Part shown: one piece after another, positions 34,316 through 47,100 of the stretch
How positions within the stretch are numbered: the stretch's first letter is position 1
Layout: every line of letters begins with the position of its first letter
Origin: Mesostigma viride
Lineage: Eukaryota > Streptophyta > Mesostigmatophyceae > Mesostigmatales > Mesostigmataceae
DNA: 64,000 nucleotides
Direction: 5' to 3'
Assembly: GCA_009746045.1 (NCBI GenBank)
Contig: RPFO01000114.1
Coordinates: 357,219 to 421,218, forward strand
The notes under the pieces: model-generated
The model's input: the letters and a program-made list of their open reading frames with translations, nothing else
Database searches by the model: none
What the model was told of the DNA's origin: nothing
Translations under genes and position numbers: made by a program

Positions 34316-34389
34316 GCAGCTGTGGCATTAATTAATTAATTAATTAATTAGACTCGTGCTCCCGTTTGGGAGTCACGCAGCTGTGGCAT
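34316..34389 (-). mobile_element. 48-bp micro-retroposon: LINE hairpin plus (TAAT)n tail, 13-bp target duplication
   Basis: GCAGCTGTGGCAT at 34,316-34,328 and 34,377-34,389 flanks an insert that, read on the minus strand, is only the LINE 3' hairpin (GTGACTCCCAAACGGGAGCA then CGAGTC) and a (TAAT)n tail. This fixes the hairpin and tail as the 3' end of a retrotransposing unit. Confidence 0.88.
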
Positions 34390-34466
34390 GCCTCTAGCAT
34401 GAAGGAGAAAGGGGGTCTCTGACCTTCCTTCCTGTTGTGCAAACAAAGGGATGAAAGGCAGTTCGG

Positions 34467-34527
34467 GCTCCGTGACTCCCCAACGGGAGCACGAGTCTAA
34501 TTAATTAATTAATTAATTAATTAATTA
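34467..34527 (+). mobile_element. Second LINE hairpin plus (TAAT)n micro-copy
   Basis: Subfamily 1 hairpin followed by about 27 bp of (TAAT)n on the plus strand, 78 bp from the previous, opposite-oriented copy. No target duplication could be seen. Confidence 0.75.
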
Positions 34528-35149
34528 CCTACCTACCTGACCTACCTATCAAGTTCTAACTAGCTCACTAGCTAACTAACTGACTAACTATTTTAACTAA
34601 GTAAGTACTAACTAACTACTAACTAAACAACCCCCGTTGCTCTGCCGAACTAAGTAGATGCCCTTCGATTAAAACGCACAAATCGTGAATGATGCAAGCT
34701 ACCGTGCCGACGCACAATTGATTCTTGCCCCCCTACGCGTCTAAATCTTGTATTGTTGTCAGTAAGCGCTCAACGTGAATGGGGCTAGCTGCCCAAATAT
34801 GAGATTCCACGGACAACACCGAAAATGAGAAACCACAGTAGCTACCAGCAAGTTACGAACACAGGACCTCCCTAAATCTAGTATCAAGTAACGTTATTTC
34901 CCCGTTTCGACGAACTTGGTCCATTCACATTTATAGCGGTGAATTAATTGTCACACCTTGCTCAGGCAAAGTGCGCCAAGTCCTACAGCATGTCTCCCCA
35001 TGTCATTCACTTAAATAAGGAAGGGAAATGTAAAGCCATGCATCGTGAAGCCGTATGAAAGGGCATAACCACCCAAATAATCAAGTTGGTACGTATAGTG
35101 TCAACCATGCGTGTCAGCCGTGCGTCGGTGTCTTCCGAAAACTATACAG

Positions 35150-35171
35150 CATATCAAGGAGACAACCATAT
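35150..35171 (-). mobile_element. 12-bp micro-retroposon of the CAAGGAGACAAC family
   Basis: CATAT at 35,150-35,154 and 35,167-35,171 flank CAAGGAGACAAC. It matches the constant end of the larger copies at 35,600, 44,285, 47,173 and 49,945. Confidence 0.6.
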
Positions 35172-35348
35172 TCTGATCAGACACTCCGCAAAGGTGAAAA
35201 CCTTTGCGTTCAGTGCCGGGCCGCGGAAAACGCGGAAAACGCGATCTGCAAATGAATCCGACCGGAATCGAACTGGGGACCTCCCAAACCATATAGTCAT
35301 GCTTCATCAACCACCGCAAATTGAAACGCAAATTGAAAAATAATGTTT

Positions 35349-37559
35349 CATGTCCCACGTAGCTCCCACAAAAACCAGCATCTTCATTAAAACAATAAGT
35401 GGAAGCATACATGTGACACTATTGACATGCCCGGAGGCACGCCGTTCAAGGCCCTTCATGAAGTACGTTGCCCTAGAGGCAACCAAGACAAGGGTGGGTG
35501 GGTGGGGAGCAAAGAAAGAGGCCGACAAAACCAGCCAGAGCGGCTTTTAGTCGCAAAACCTCCCTTATCCCTAGCTAACTGACGTCATTAAACCCTTATC
35601 AAAGAGACAACCAGCGCAGGCCAGAAATCGGGAGAATCCGGACCATGGTAGCTCGAGCCTGCCGTTATCTTTTCCGCGTTTTCGAGTCGTTCAGGATGAT
35701 GAAGATGAATGGTGATGGAAATGTGTATCCTTGTGCATTGAAATTATGGCTGGCTTACGTGTGGAGCGACTAGATGACCTAGACGGTGGGGCCGGAAACA
35801 GCATGCTTGATCAGGGCGTGTGTTTCTAGCCTAACTGGCCGGGAGTGCCTTATGTTCAGTGATGCTAGTAAGACGCTAACCGTACAGACCGGGGGTAGAA
35901 TATCCCGAATCTGCACGGCTAGTATTAAATAATGCGTAGGTTGTTCTTTTCAGGGGCACTGCACCTCACGCCCCGTTCCGCCCGGGTATAATCAACCCAA
36001 GCGCGGAACGCACATTTTATTTAATTCATTTTTCAACCATGCACTATACTGCATCTACTAATCACAAAAGCTCTAGCCAAACAGCTACGAGAAAACACTA
36101 CGACATATAAGCCGCTCATCCAGCGGCCTCTTGTTCCCGCATTCACGTATAGAAGAAACTCCGTTCAAAGAACCCCGATTCATGTCCCACGTAGCTCCCA
36201 CAAAAACCAGCATCTTCATTAAAACAATAAGTGGAAGCATACATGTGACACTATTGACATGCCCGGAGGCACGCCGTTCAAGGCCCTTCATGAAGTACGT
36301 TGCCCAATCACCCCCGCCCTGGCTTTCCCTTGAAGCCGCACTCCACCTTGCTCGTTGTCACAAGTGACCGCCCTGCCGCAAAACGGGAGCCCCCCCACAT
36401 CGGGAGGCGTGTGCCCGGCGGCTGTGGATGCAAGGCCAGGCCCAAAAAGGCCCAGCGCATTTGCACTGCGATTGCGCACGGCGAGCCTATCATGACCCCT
36501 CTCGGGGCCCCGAGTCGGTACCGCTATGGCCGTCTCCCCATAGACCCGGGGTGCTTCGAGAAAAAACGTGGACCTAGCCCAGGCCCCGCCAGCCCGGATG
36601 CCCGAGGCCACAGCCCCAGGCACCTGGCTGAACGAGAGTCCGTTCAGCCAAGACCGCATTCCCCCCGAGGTTTCTATGCGTGGGGAAAAAATTTCTAGCT
36701 TAAGCGCTTTTCCCATCGCCGTCCCCAGCCCCAACCACCCCCCCCTCGGCGGAAGGCAATTGCAAAGTTTGCTGGCCAGCAGCAATTTCCGAAGAAAAAG
36801 CCTCAGGCCGCGGACCGAGACACGGGTCGCCAGTGCCAGCCATCCGGCTCCAACCCGGGGTGCAAGCATCCCCAGGTACGGAGCACCAGCTCGCGCACTG
36901 GGCCGACCAAGCGACAGTTGAGCACCTGTCACGGCACCCGGCCCACCAAAGACCCCAAGCTGGGGAAAAGGTGCGGACCGGAGGTAATCATTTTCTTTTC
37001 TTTTAGTTAACCGGGCGAGGAACTACGCCTGGCCGGTTAACAACTGGAAGTCTCACCACTGGCCAAGTGGCCGGTGCGACCAGTGCTTTTGGGATTTTGC
37101 TCCGCAGCACCCATAGCTGCGGCTGCCGCCGCAACGACAACGAGCAAAGAAAGAGGCCGACAAAACCAGCCAGAGCGGCTTTTAGTCGCAAAACCTCCCT
37201 TATCCCTAGCTAACTGACGTCATTAAACCCTTATGTTCAGTGATGCTAGTAAGACGCTAACCGTACAGACCGGGGGTAGAATATCCCGAATCTGCACGGC
37301 TAGTATTAAATAATGCGTAGGTTGTTCTTTTCAGGGGCACTGCACCTCACGCCCCGTTCCGCCCGGGTATAATCAACCCAAGCGCGGAACGCACATTTTA
37401 TTTAATTCATTTTTCAACCATGCACTATACTGCATCTACTAATCACAAAAGCTCTAGCCAAACAGCTACGAGAAAACACTACGACATATAAGCCGCTCAT
37501 CCAGCGGCCTCTTGTTCCCGCATTCACGTATAGAAGAAACTCCGTTCAAAGAACCCCGA
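35349..37559. mobile_element. Split-direct-repeat element 1 (DIRS/PAT-like layout), non-coding
   Basis: Order A1-gap-B1-A2-middle-B2. A1 35,349-35,473 and A2 36,181-36,305 (125 bp each, no difference seen); B1 35,507-36,178 and B2 37,142-37,559, the same 418 bp once a 254-bp insertion in B1 is removed. The 33-bp A1/B1 gap contains GGGTGGGTGGGTGGG. The 836-bp middle has no credible gene. Split direct repeats are known from PAT/Ngaro/Kangaroo-type DIRS elements, which encode a tyrosine recombinase; none is seen here, so it would be a non-autonomous derivative. Confidence 0.7.
35594..35853 (-). mobile_element. 248-bp copy of the CAAGGAGACAAC retroposon inside B1
   Basis: CCTTAT at 35,594-35,599 and 35,848-35,853 flanks a 248-bp insert absent from B2. 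Its constant end (CAAAGAGACAACCAGCGCAG then GCCAGAAATC) matches the shorter copies, so this is the longest family member here. On the minus strand the constant end is the 3' end. Confidence 0.85.
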
Positions 37560-39005
37560 ATCACAGGCTCAACCGGAACTCCCGATCAACACGTCAGTAC
37601 CACCCTCTGTAGGCAAGTCCATATCGAACGGACGTAACGCCACTGAGAGACGGCGTAACTAACAAAGATAACCCGCCCCCCCGCCCCCAACAGGTAGGGA
37701 GCCCCTTGCAGCAGTAGAGAGGACCACGATAAAAACAAAGTAAGATAGCGGGTAATCATGAAGTAGACCTACGCATCCCATGACTATGCCACCACCAATT
37801 AGCTTCCCATTACGCAGTGAGAGTTACGTCATCTGGTGGGATTCGACCGACTAGCCAATCGGTGCAGGGGCTTACCACCTCCATCAATTGAGCCACCTCC
37901 CCCCAATGGTGGTTCCCCTGACTGCCTGGAGGAGGGCTTGCCGGGGCGGACGGCATCCAAGGCAGGACTCCCACCACGAACAATTACACTCCCACTTGGT
38001 AGTGAGTAGGCCAACTAATGATAACACACACAAAGGATGCACACTACATACCGGAGCACCCTCACAGGCGTGCGCAGGGCGGGTCTACAACCCTCTACCC
38101 TACACTCCATCGCTGTGCAAGTTGCCACGTTTTTCTCAATAAAAGCTCCATAGAGGCCCTTTAGTGCTGGACATCTGTATCGGTATCGGGAATGGGTTAA
38201 CACAACCGCGAGCAACTCTTCTTCAGCACTTGAGCCACAGGAGGATGTCGCACAGGTCGCGCTCGTTCGTCCCACGTCAGGTGTGGCGGTGTCTTCCCGG
38301 TATACCTGCTCCTTCTACCTCTAGGTCAGGGCCTGCATGCATACAAAGGAAGACAAGAAGATATTATCGGACTTGGGAACATGCCAAACACGCCCCTGGT
38401 AATAAACCCGCGTTCTGCTAAGCGTATGTGTGTGCCATTCTTGACATATGTAAATTAACAAAAAAAAGTATACCTTACCGAGACTACCAAACCGAGAACC
38501 GATCGACATCATGTGTGGGTGCATGGTCATGTGTATTGGACAATTTGTGTGTGTTTTCCTGTGAGCAAAAATATATGGCCATGTACAAAAAAGCAATCCG
38601 GCATGTAGTTCAGGTAGAGAACAACTTACAAAAACTTAAATGATACTACAATCAAATGCGAACAAATCAACAACATTGTTAGGTTGTTATTCATGTGTAT
38701 AAAACATACATCACGATTCACCTGTCAAGTCCTCAATGCAGGTCCGGGCATCTTCCCGAACACCAAGAGAGGAGCTTTGACCTCCCACCATGACGTCACG
38801 GTCTGCATGCATTCACAAAAAGACATTTATTTCAAAGGTTTTTATGTAAATTAGTTTAATGCAGTAGTAGATTCCTCAAAACCCGGCCTCTCCCCCAAGT
38901 TATAGATTTACTACCTCGCTTTCTCAAAGCTGGCCTATCTCACGTTACCATAAATAGGTCCCAAGCGATCCCGAGCGTCATGTGAGCAAACCCTTGTGGT
39001 AAAGA
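37560..39005. other. No gene or clear repeat recognised
   Basis: Mixed-composition sequence between the split-direct-repeat element and the right inverted arm. No frame with family resemblance was found. Confidence 0.5.
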
Positions 39006-40317
39006 CTTTACGTTAGTGCCCGTGCCCCTTTACTAACGTTAGTGCCCAGCCCCCTCTGCTATCGTTAGTGCCCGTGCCCCTTTACTAACGATAGTGCCCA
39101 GCCCCCTCTGCTAACGTTAGTGCCCGTGCCCCTTTACTAACGTTAGTGCCCAGCCCCCTCTGCTAACGTTAGTGCCCGTGCCCCTTCACTAACGTTAGTG
39201 CCCGTGCCCCTCTGCTAACGTTATTCCCGAGCCCCCTCTGCTATCGCTAATTCCCGTGCCCCTTTATATTTGGACCAGGAACACATCCCACAACTAGGCT
39301 CGACTATCCTACAACCAGGAACGTGTTTCCCACAACCAGGAACGTGTATCCCACAACCAGGAACGTGTATCCCACAACCAGGAACGTGTTTCCCACAACC
39401 AGGAACGTGTTTCCCACAACCAGGAACGTGTATCCCACAACCAGGAACGTGTTTCCCACAACCAGGAACGTGTTTCCCACAACCAGGAACGTGTATCCCA
39501 CAACCAGGAACGTGTTTCCCACAACCAGGAACGTGTTTCCCACAACCAGGAACGTGTATCCCACAACCAGGAACGTGTTCCACAACCAGGAACGTGTTTC
39601 CCACAACCAGGAACGTGTTTCCCACAACCAGGAACGTGTTTCCCACAACCAGGAACGTGTTTCCCACAACCAGGAACGTGTTTCCCACAACCAGAACAAG
39701 TATCCTACAACCAGGAACGTGTTTCCCACAACCAGGAACGTGTTTCCCACAACCAGGAACGTGTTTCCCACAACCAGGAACGTGTTTCCCACAACCAGGA
39801 ACGTGTTTCCCACAACCAGGAACGTGTATCCTACAACCAAGAACGTGTTTCCCACAACCAGGAACGTGTATACCACAACCAGGAACAAGTATCCTACAAC
39901 CAGGAACAAGTATCCTACAACCAGGAACGTGTTTCCCACAACCAGGAACGTGTTTCCCACAACCAGGAACGTGTATCCTACAACCAGGAACGTGTTTCCC
40001 ACAACCAGGAACGTGTATCCTACAACCAGGAACGTGTTTCCCACAACCAGGAACGTGTTTCCCACAACCAGGAACGTGTTTCCCACAACCAGGAACAAGT
40101 ATCCCACAACAAGGAACACATCCCACAACCAGGAACGTGTATCCCACAACCAGGAACAAGTATCCCACAACAAGGAACGTGCATCCCACAACCAGGAACA
40201 CATCCCACAACCAGGAACGACTATCCCACAACCAGGAACGTGCATCCCACAACCAGGAACAAGTATCCCACAACAAGGAACACATCCCACAACCAGGAAC
40301 GTGTATCCCACAACCAG
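39006..40317. repeat. Satellites B and A, right arm, inverted relative to the left arm
   Basis: 39,006-39,265 is satellite B (AACGTTAGTGCCCGTGCCCC) and 39,275-40,317 satellite A (CCACAACCAGGAACGTGTTT). The order and the flanking CTTTATATTTGGACCAGGAA mirror the left arm. The satellite A array is about half the length of the left one. Confidence 0.95.
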
Positions 40318-41181
40318 TCGCGCAGTCGGTCTGAATGACTGGCATTATACCGTGCGTCATATTCGTCTCCGGCTTGGCAGTGCCGTCATCCTGCATACAA
40401 AAAGAACATTGGAGCCAGCACTTTCCCGCGGGTTGTAGCCGATATTCCTCCATGCAGCGATATTCACCAATGCGCTATCAATAAACAAGTCGACACCATC
40501 CGGTATGTAAAAAAAGCACGCTGCTGGCCACGACGGTCACGGCGATGATGAACGACAATAACAAGAACGCCTAATAGCAGGCGTCATACAAACTAGAACA
40601 GACTGGAACAACTACTTACCCAGTCGTCTGTGATCTTGACGCAGAGCCTGGTTTACAAGGAAGCGAGGGAAACCGGCCACTATGAGCACCCCTACTTAAC
40701 CCACATAATGAAGGTTAGGAATCCTCCCCATCATGCTAACCGTAGACTCGGTGAAACGCCCCATGCTACAAATACGATAGCCCAGCAGCGACTACTTGCG
40801 GCCATCACCTTGTCCAGTTCTGGCTGGCTGTGCGGCGGTAATTTTACCAAGTTTAAAAATGTTACGCCGCACCAGTCTGTGCTTTTTTACGTAGTACCAG
40901 TGTAGTGTAGAAATCTGCCAAAAGAGCAAACGCCCAAAGCCAACTTCCAAGACGCCCAAAGCCAAATTCCAAGACGCCCAAAGTGTGACACAAAGCCCAA
41001 AGGCGGGCGAGTCTGGCGCGGCGCCGGCCATTGGGCCCCGGAATAAGAAATACCCTTCGAAGTTCGTTCACCGGATCCTGCTTCAAAAGCCCTGATACAC
41101 GCGAGTTGACTAAGATTCCGCACTAAGGGCGCCAATAAGTGCTGATGCCGGCAAGCACGTCATACTACGTGGCAATCATTC

Positions 41182-44100
41182 ATGAGGCGCGGAGTGGGAA
41201 CAGTACGGCATCTGTGCGGTGCACAGTATCGTGGCCTCAATTCCTGGAAGCAGCCAAACGACGCGACGCGTGGCTCGGCAAGTATTTTGACGAGAAAGAT
41301 CCTACGATTCGCAAAGCTGGCAAGGCGCGCGACGAGCGAGATCCGCTGCACCACCATTTTAGTCGGTTGCTTGCTGGTGGGGGGTGTCTGTCTTCTTGTT
41401 TCCTGCATAGTCGTCGGCCCCTTTACCGCAGGTAACATTATTTGGCATCATGACGGGCCACACTTATACCGAAGCCGAGGTCGCCGAGGTGTTTGCTTAC
41501 CTCGAGCGCATGAAGACCTGGCCGGTTAACTGTAAGTTGAGGCGGGATGACAGAAACCTCTCGTTGTCGCGTTATGGCTTTTATTTTCATGATGCGTGCC
41601 ATGACATCTGTGTCGACTTCTGACTGGGGGGATCTGCCTCTACGTACGTTAATGTGCCATAAACTTATTAGTCCTTGTATGCCTTCATCCTTATCCTTTC
41701 CTTTTATGGTCGATGGTATGTCTTGGACTGTACAGACTATACCAACCTCAAGGGTAATTTCGGCAAAATCTTCGCCAACACCAATTATGTCATCCCTGAC
41801 TCGGTCAAGGACCTGGACTTCAGCGTCGACTTCGGAACCCTTGACTCCGCTCGTTATCCACCACGTATGGTGGAGGATGCCCTAAGGATTGAGGGTGTCC
41901 GCATGTACAGGTACGCTCGGCCTACCCTCGAGCTATCCGTTTTCGTGTCGGCACTCGTAGCCAGGCGCAGTCAACGCAGGCACACTACTTGTATGACGGT
42001 GTGGAGGGACCGTTATCACGCGCCCTGCACATTTGTGCGTAACTGTGCTCATGTCCGTACTCACCTCTTAGCTTATGTATCGGTGCACGCCCGCACCCTT
42101 GCTCTTGTGCAGGCGCACGCAGCGCGACCGCCAGCTGGAGGACATCCGCAAGGAGTATGACGCGGCGACGCTCGCCGCCGAAAACCAGCTCTGGTGGCTC
42201 GCTCACTGCCAGGTAACATTTACTGTGTGTTACGGTGGGCACTGTGTGTGTGGGGGGGGGGGCATCAAGTGGTGTTAACACTGGACGGTCGCCATCTCTG
42301 GTCGCTCCCACACGGCCAGGTAATGTACTCACGTGTTATGCTCGGCAGGTTTAGCGATTGTGAAGGCGTGGCCATATTCACGCCCAGCTCTGGTGGCTCT
42401 GGTGGCTCTGGTGGCACTGGCAGGGGGGGGGCTGTGCGGATGCCAGGTGTATTTTGGTTATCGGCTAGGAGGCAAGGTGTTTGTGCTCCCCGCCCCCTCC
42501 GTTGTCGTATGTTAACAACTATCATTCCTTCATCACAGCTGGTTACCCACCTATGGCAGATTGTGCATGCCCAGGTGAAGTAGGTATGCGAGCACTGTTA
42601 CGGATGCCAGATGCTATGGTAAAGTATAGATGTGAGCAAGGTGACAGATGCCAGGGCACTGCTCGTGTTCCGTCGCCCAGTGCATCCTTGGACCTTATCC
42701 CACCCTTCGTGCGTGTTCACTCCTAGCGACCGCTGCTGCCGCTCATCAGCATGCGCCCTGATGCCCTGCTCCTAAAATCGCGCGGGCTTCCATCGCCGCC
42801 ACCATTGTCGTCACCACCACATGTCCAAACCTAATGCTGCGGCTTTTTTGCAAAGCAGCGCCGTAAGGGGGTTGCCTGGTACCTACTGTCATGCTGCCCG
42901 CAGCACCTCGCTGTGACGCGCCCGGCGTCCCCCACCCCTTGACCGTCGCTGCTGCCGCGTCCCCCACCAGCGCGATCGTGGGCGTCGCTGCCCTTCACCG
43001 TCGCTGCTGCCGCGTCCCCTCGTCCCCGTCTGTGATGCCACCGGCATGCCGCGCCCCCTCGTCCTCAACCTCGTAAACCTGTGTGTACTCTTTCCCAACA
43101 GTGGAGGCAAAGCTCAGCAAGTGCTCTGTCCCATCCGTACGGTGAAGCCCCCCCCCCCCCCCCCCCCCCAATCCTGTCAGGGCTAATCCACGTTGTCCAT
43201 GAGCTGATGCTTGGTGCCCTGTTGCGTCGCGTGGTGGTCGTGCGTCGCATGACCACCCGTCCTTGTACTACTACATCATTTAGCATCATAATACCATTTA
43301 TTCCTGCTTCCTGTATTTGTATCACTAATCTATTATTTTTTTCTGGTGGGACACCTGCCCGCGGCCTCTCTGTGTGGCATGTACCCCCCTTGTCCTTCAC
43401 TGTGCGCGTCACACACACGGTGCTGCGCGAGCGTGCCAAGAACACACCGCATTCACTAACGTGACATGTCCCTCCTGTTACCCACCCTGTGCACCGCCTG
43501 ACCGCGAACAGGCGCTGCGTGACGGCGCCAACAAGAACACCGTCTTCGTCATCGACGGCGTTGAGGTGAGGGCAAACGGGGCTGGGCATAGGAATGAGAG
43601 GTTGGGGTGAGTGGTGGGGGCAAGAGCAGCCATGGACGGCATTGGGGTGAAGGCGAGAGGATTGGGCATGGGAACGAGTGGTGGGGGCAAGTGGTGGGGG
43701 CAAGGGTACCCATCAACGGCATTGAGCTAAGGGCAAGGGCAAGGGCATTGGATGAGGGGCTGGGGCAACGTGACAGGACGAACGCTCAGGCATCTTACAT
43801 GTATGTTATGCTTCCCAGAGAACCCCTGCATGATGGCAATTACCCGCATTCCCCCTACATCAGTATGATCATCTTCAAACGTTCCTTCGCATGAAACCAA
43901 ACAAGACCCACGTTGCATGGAACCAATCTGTTCCTGGCGCATTAGAAAAGAAAAACGCGGGGGGCAATCGCAAGGGGGCAAGAAGAGTCGTCCACCTGAA
44001 TCGCGTCTCATTTCATGTTAACTAGGCACCGCACAAGTCACACCGTGTAGTAGTACAGTACAACTCACACCGTGGCCTTGTCTCGTGTGTGGCTGCGGCC

Positions 44101-47100
44101 CTTGGCCCGCCCTTCCTCAGGGCTTGTATTCAGGAATCAGCATGCTGACCACGAGTGCGCTTATTGTATGCCATCCGTCGCAGGACATCCTCGCGTCCGG
44201 CCGTTCTGTTGACACCGCCTGTGGCTTATTGCAGGAGTTGTATCCAGGAATCTGGTTGTTGATCGTTGAGTGCAGATGTTGTATCAAGGAGACAACCAGC
44301 GCAGGCCAGAAATCCGGAGAATTGTATACCTCCCGTTGGGCCATGACGTTGGGCGTCGCATCCTGTTGTATGCCTTTAGTTGGGCCATGACGCGTCGCAT
44401 CCCGTGTTATGCCTCCCGTGTCCATACTGTTGCCATCGTATGTGTTGGTGTGGGTGGCGTATCGCAGGAGGAGTACTCTGGGATCACCGTGCTGACCAAT
44501 GAGTACACGGACAACCTCAAGTACTTCACCAAGGACTCGCTGTGAGTGGGCACAGAGACGTAGTTTCGGGATAAGGGCTAGTGTGTAGCGACCCATCAGC
44601 GTGCGCACCAACACGGGTGCTTGTAGTACCAGGTTGCTGTGAGGGGTGGGGTGGGTGGGTGGGGGGCTGGGGGCTGGGGGGAAGCGGTGCATGGCGCAGA
44701 TGGGTGCATGCGGTGCTGTGACAGGATGCTGTGTTATCTTTTCGATTACTGATGTCAACGACACGATATTCCATGTCTTGTAGCTCAAGTTGTTTCCTCG
44801 TTCACTGAGTGGGGCCATGCTAAGACAATCTTTTGAACTTCCAAACACCTATGATTGTCTGTGTCTACGTATGTGTGCTCACGTGCCGGGTGCCAGGTAT
44901 GACGGAATGGTGGCCGACCTCAAACATTACTCCTCTCTACCCTGCTGAATGCCCACTGTTTTTTACTACCACTCGCCACGGAAACGTGCTCACTTGACGA
45001 ATACTTACCACTAGCAACACATCCTTACTACACCAAACAATTCCTGACACCAATAAGCACCCATGATTTGGCTGTGTGCATGCGTATATGTGTGTTTTGA
45101 TGTGCCGTGCGCCAGCTATGACACGGTCGGCAACCCCAACACCGTCTCCGCCACCCCCTCGGCCAATGGCCTGGCGGGTTTCTGGAGCGGGCGCAAGGAG
45201 GGCACCTCGTACGAGGCGTCCTGGTGGGCGCTGCTCAGGTGAGAAAGAGGAGTGAATAAAGGGTTCTATCTGTTTTATAATACTGATACTAGCATCAGTA
45301 GTACTAATATTGTTACTATAATGGCTGCAAGGAGGGTACCACATTAAAGGCATCGTGGTGGGCATTTGGCATCGTTCCGTCCTCTCACCCTCCCGCCCTA
45401 TCGCCCTTCCCACCCCCTGCCCCCCCTAGCCCTCCCACCCGCAGCTACCCGCGTGACAGGGCAGTAGTGGCGACACTGTCCTAGAGACCGATATCTATAG
45501 ATATCTATAGATGATGTTGGCTTACTATCATAAATGCCCTGTCTATAGATGATATTGGCTTACTATCATAAATGCCCTGTCTATAGATGATATTGGCTTA
45601 CTATCATAAATGCCCTGTCTATAGATGATATTGGCTTACTATCATAAATGCCCTGTCTATAGATGATATTGGCTTACTGTCATAAATGACCTGTCTATAG
45701 ATGATATTGGCTTACTAAAATGAATGCCCTGTCTATAGATGATATTGGCTTACTATCATATATACCCTAATTACCCAATGCGCCTCGTAGGCCATTTCTT
45801 GCCCATGGGTTGGCGCCGTCCTGCCCGTGCCGCCATCCGCGTCGCAGTTTACTAAACCCACATCCTTTCGGCAAGGCTTACTACCCCATTTCGGCTACTC
45901 CCACACTCTTGGTCGGCATCTTCTTGCTCTCAACAACCTGCGTGCCAAGGGTGCGGATTCACTGACCCGCTATTGCCTCCTACAATCGTCTGGACGTCAC
46001 CCACCACCACCACGCAGCAACCCGCGTGTCAAGATGACCTGGCCCCGTGTCATCGTGCACGGCGAGGAGGTCTCCTTCGACTGGTGCTGCTTCGATGTCA
46101 ACACCCACGAAGTGGTGAGTGTCGGAGGCGTTGAGTTCACTGGTAGACCATTGGCTTGCTAGATAGGCTACTATATTAAATATATAATAGGCTATATTAA
46201 ATATGTAATAGGCTACTAATGGGAACCAAGTGCGATGGGTTTCTCTTCAATACAAACTACTGCTGAAGGGGCTCAATTGCTAATGAGTCGGTCCTGTAGG
46301 TTAGGTAGGTGCACCCTTGTTATGTAGTGCTGATTCATGCACCCTTGTTGTGTAATGCTGATTCATGCACCCTTGTTATGTAATGCTGATTCATGCACCC
46401 TTGTTATGTAATGCTGATTCATGCACCCTTGTTATGTAGTGCTGATTCATGCACCCTTGTTATGTAATGCTGATTCATGCACCCTTGTTATGTAATGCTG
46501 ATTCATGCACCCTTGTTATGTAATGCTGATTCATGCACCCTTGTTATGTAATGCTGATTCATGCACCCTTGTTATGTAATGCTGATTCATGCACCCTTGT
46601 TATGTAATGCTGATTCATGCACCCTTGTTATGTAATGCTGATTCATGCACCCTTGTTATGTAATGCTGATTCATGCACCCTTGTTATGTAATGCTGATTC
46701 ATGCACCCTTGTTATGTAATGCTGATTCATGCACCCTTGTTATGTAATGCTGATTCATGCACCCTTGTTATGTAATGCTGATCCATGCACCATTGTTATG
46801 TAGTGCTGATTCATGCACCCTTGTTTTTCAATGCCGCTTCACTGTTTTTGTGACCACATCCTGGCCGCGGAATAAACGAGGCAACAACTGTGCGCTGTGT
46901 TGTCCTGTTTGTAAACGAGCATTGTTTACAGCATATTGTATTGGTCAGTCTGGTGCGTTAGTGGTGGCTGGTGGCTTGGCTAACAATCTTCCCATCGCAC
47001 CCTGGTCACCGTGTGGTCACTCTGTCGCGCGCAGACGGCCTACGGCGATGTCATCTTCTTCCGCTGCGGTGACAAGGGCGCCGCGTACAAGAAGTGAGTG

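Larger units (their letters stand above)
29889..41050. mobile_element. 11-kb region bounded by long inverted repeats
   Basis: The sequence starting TCTTATTCCGGGGCCCAATG (29,889) returns as its reverse complement ending at about 41,050. Homology runs inward through about 710 bp of unique sequence (for example ACTACACTGGTACTACGTAA and GGAATATCGGCTACAACCCG), then the 21-bp and 26-bp satellites in the same mirrored order. Left arm about 29,889-33,000+, right arm 39,006-41,050. No transposase and no clear target duplication were found. It may be a large non-autonomous inverted-repeat transposon or a segmental inverted duplication. Confidence 0.65.

Noticed and set aside
36288-36932. 214-codon minus-strand frame in the middle of split-direct-repeat element 1
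   Set aside because: GC-rich non-coding sequence open in several frames; no recombinase or RT motifs, and not conserved in element 2.
41450-41540. Frame MTGHTYTEAEVAEVFAYLER before a GTAAGT
   Set aside because: It looks protein-like, but the membrane-segment exon (41,182-41,431) joins the next exon in phase without it, and it has no convincing acceptor. An alternative exon cannot be excluded.
46290-46830. CRISPR-like regular 28-bp repeats
   Set aside because: The repeats are directly head to tail with no unique spacers, and the window is eukaryotic.
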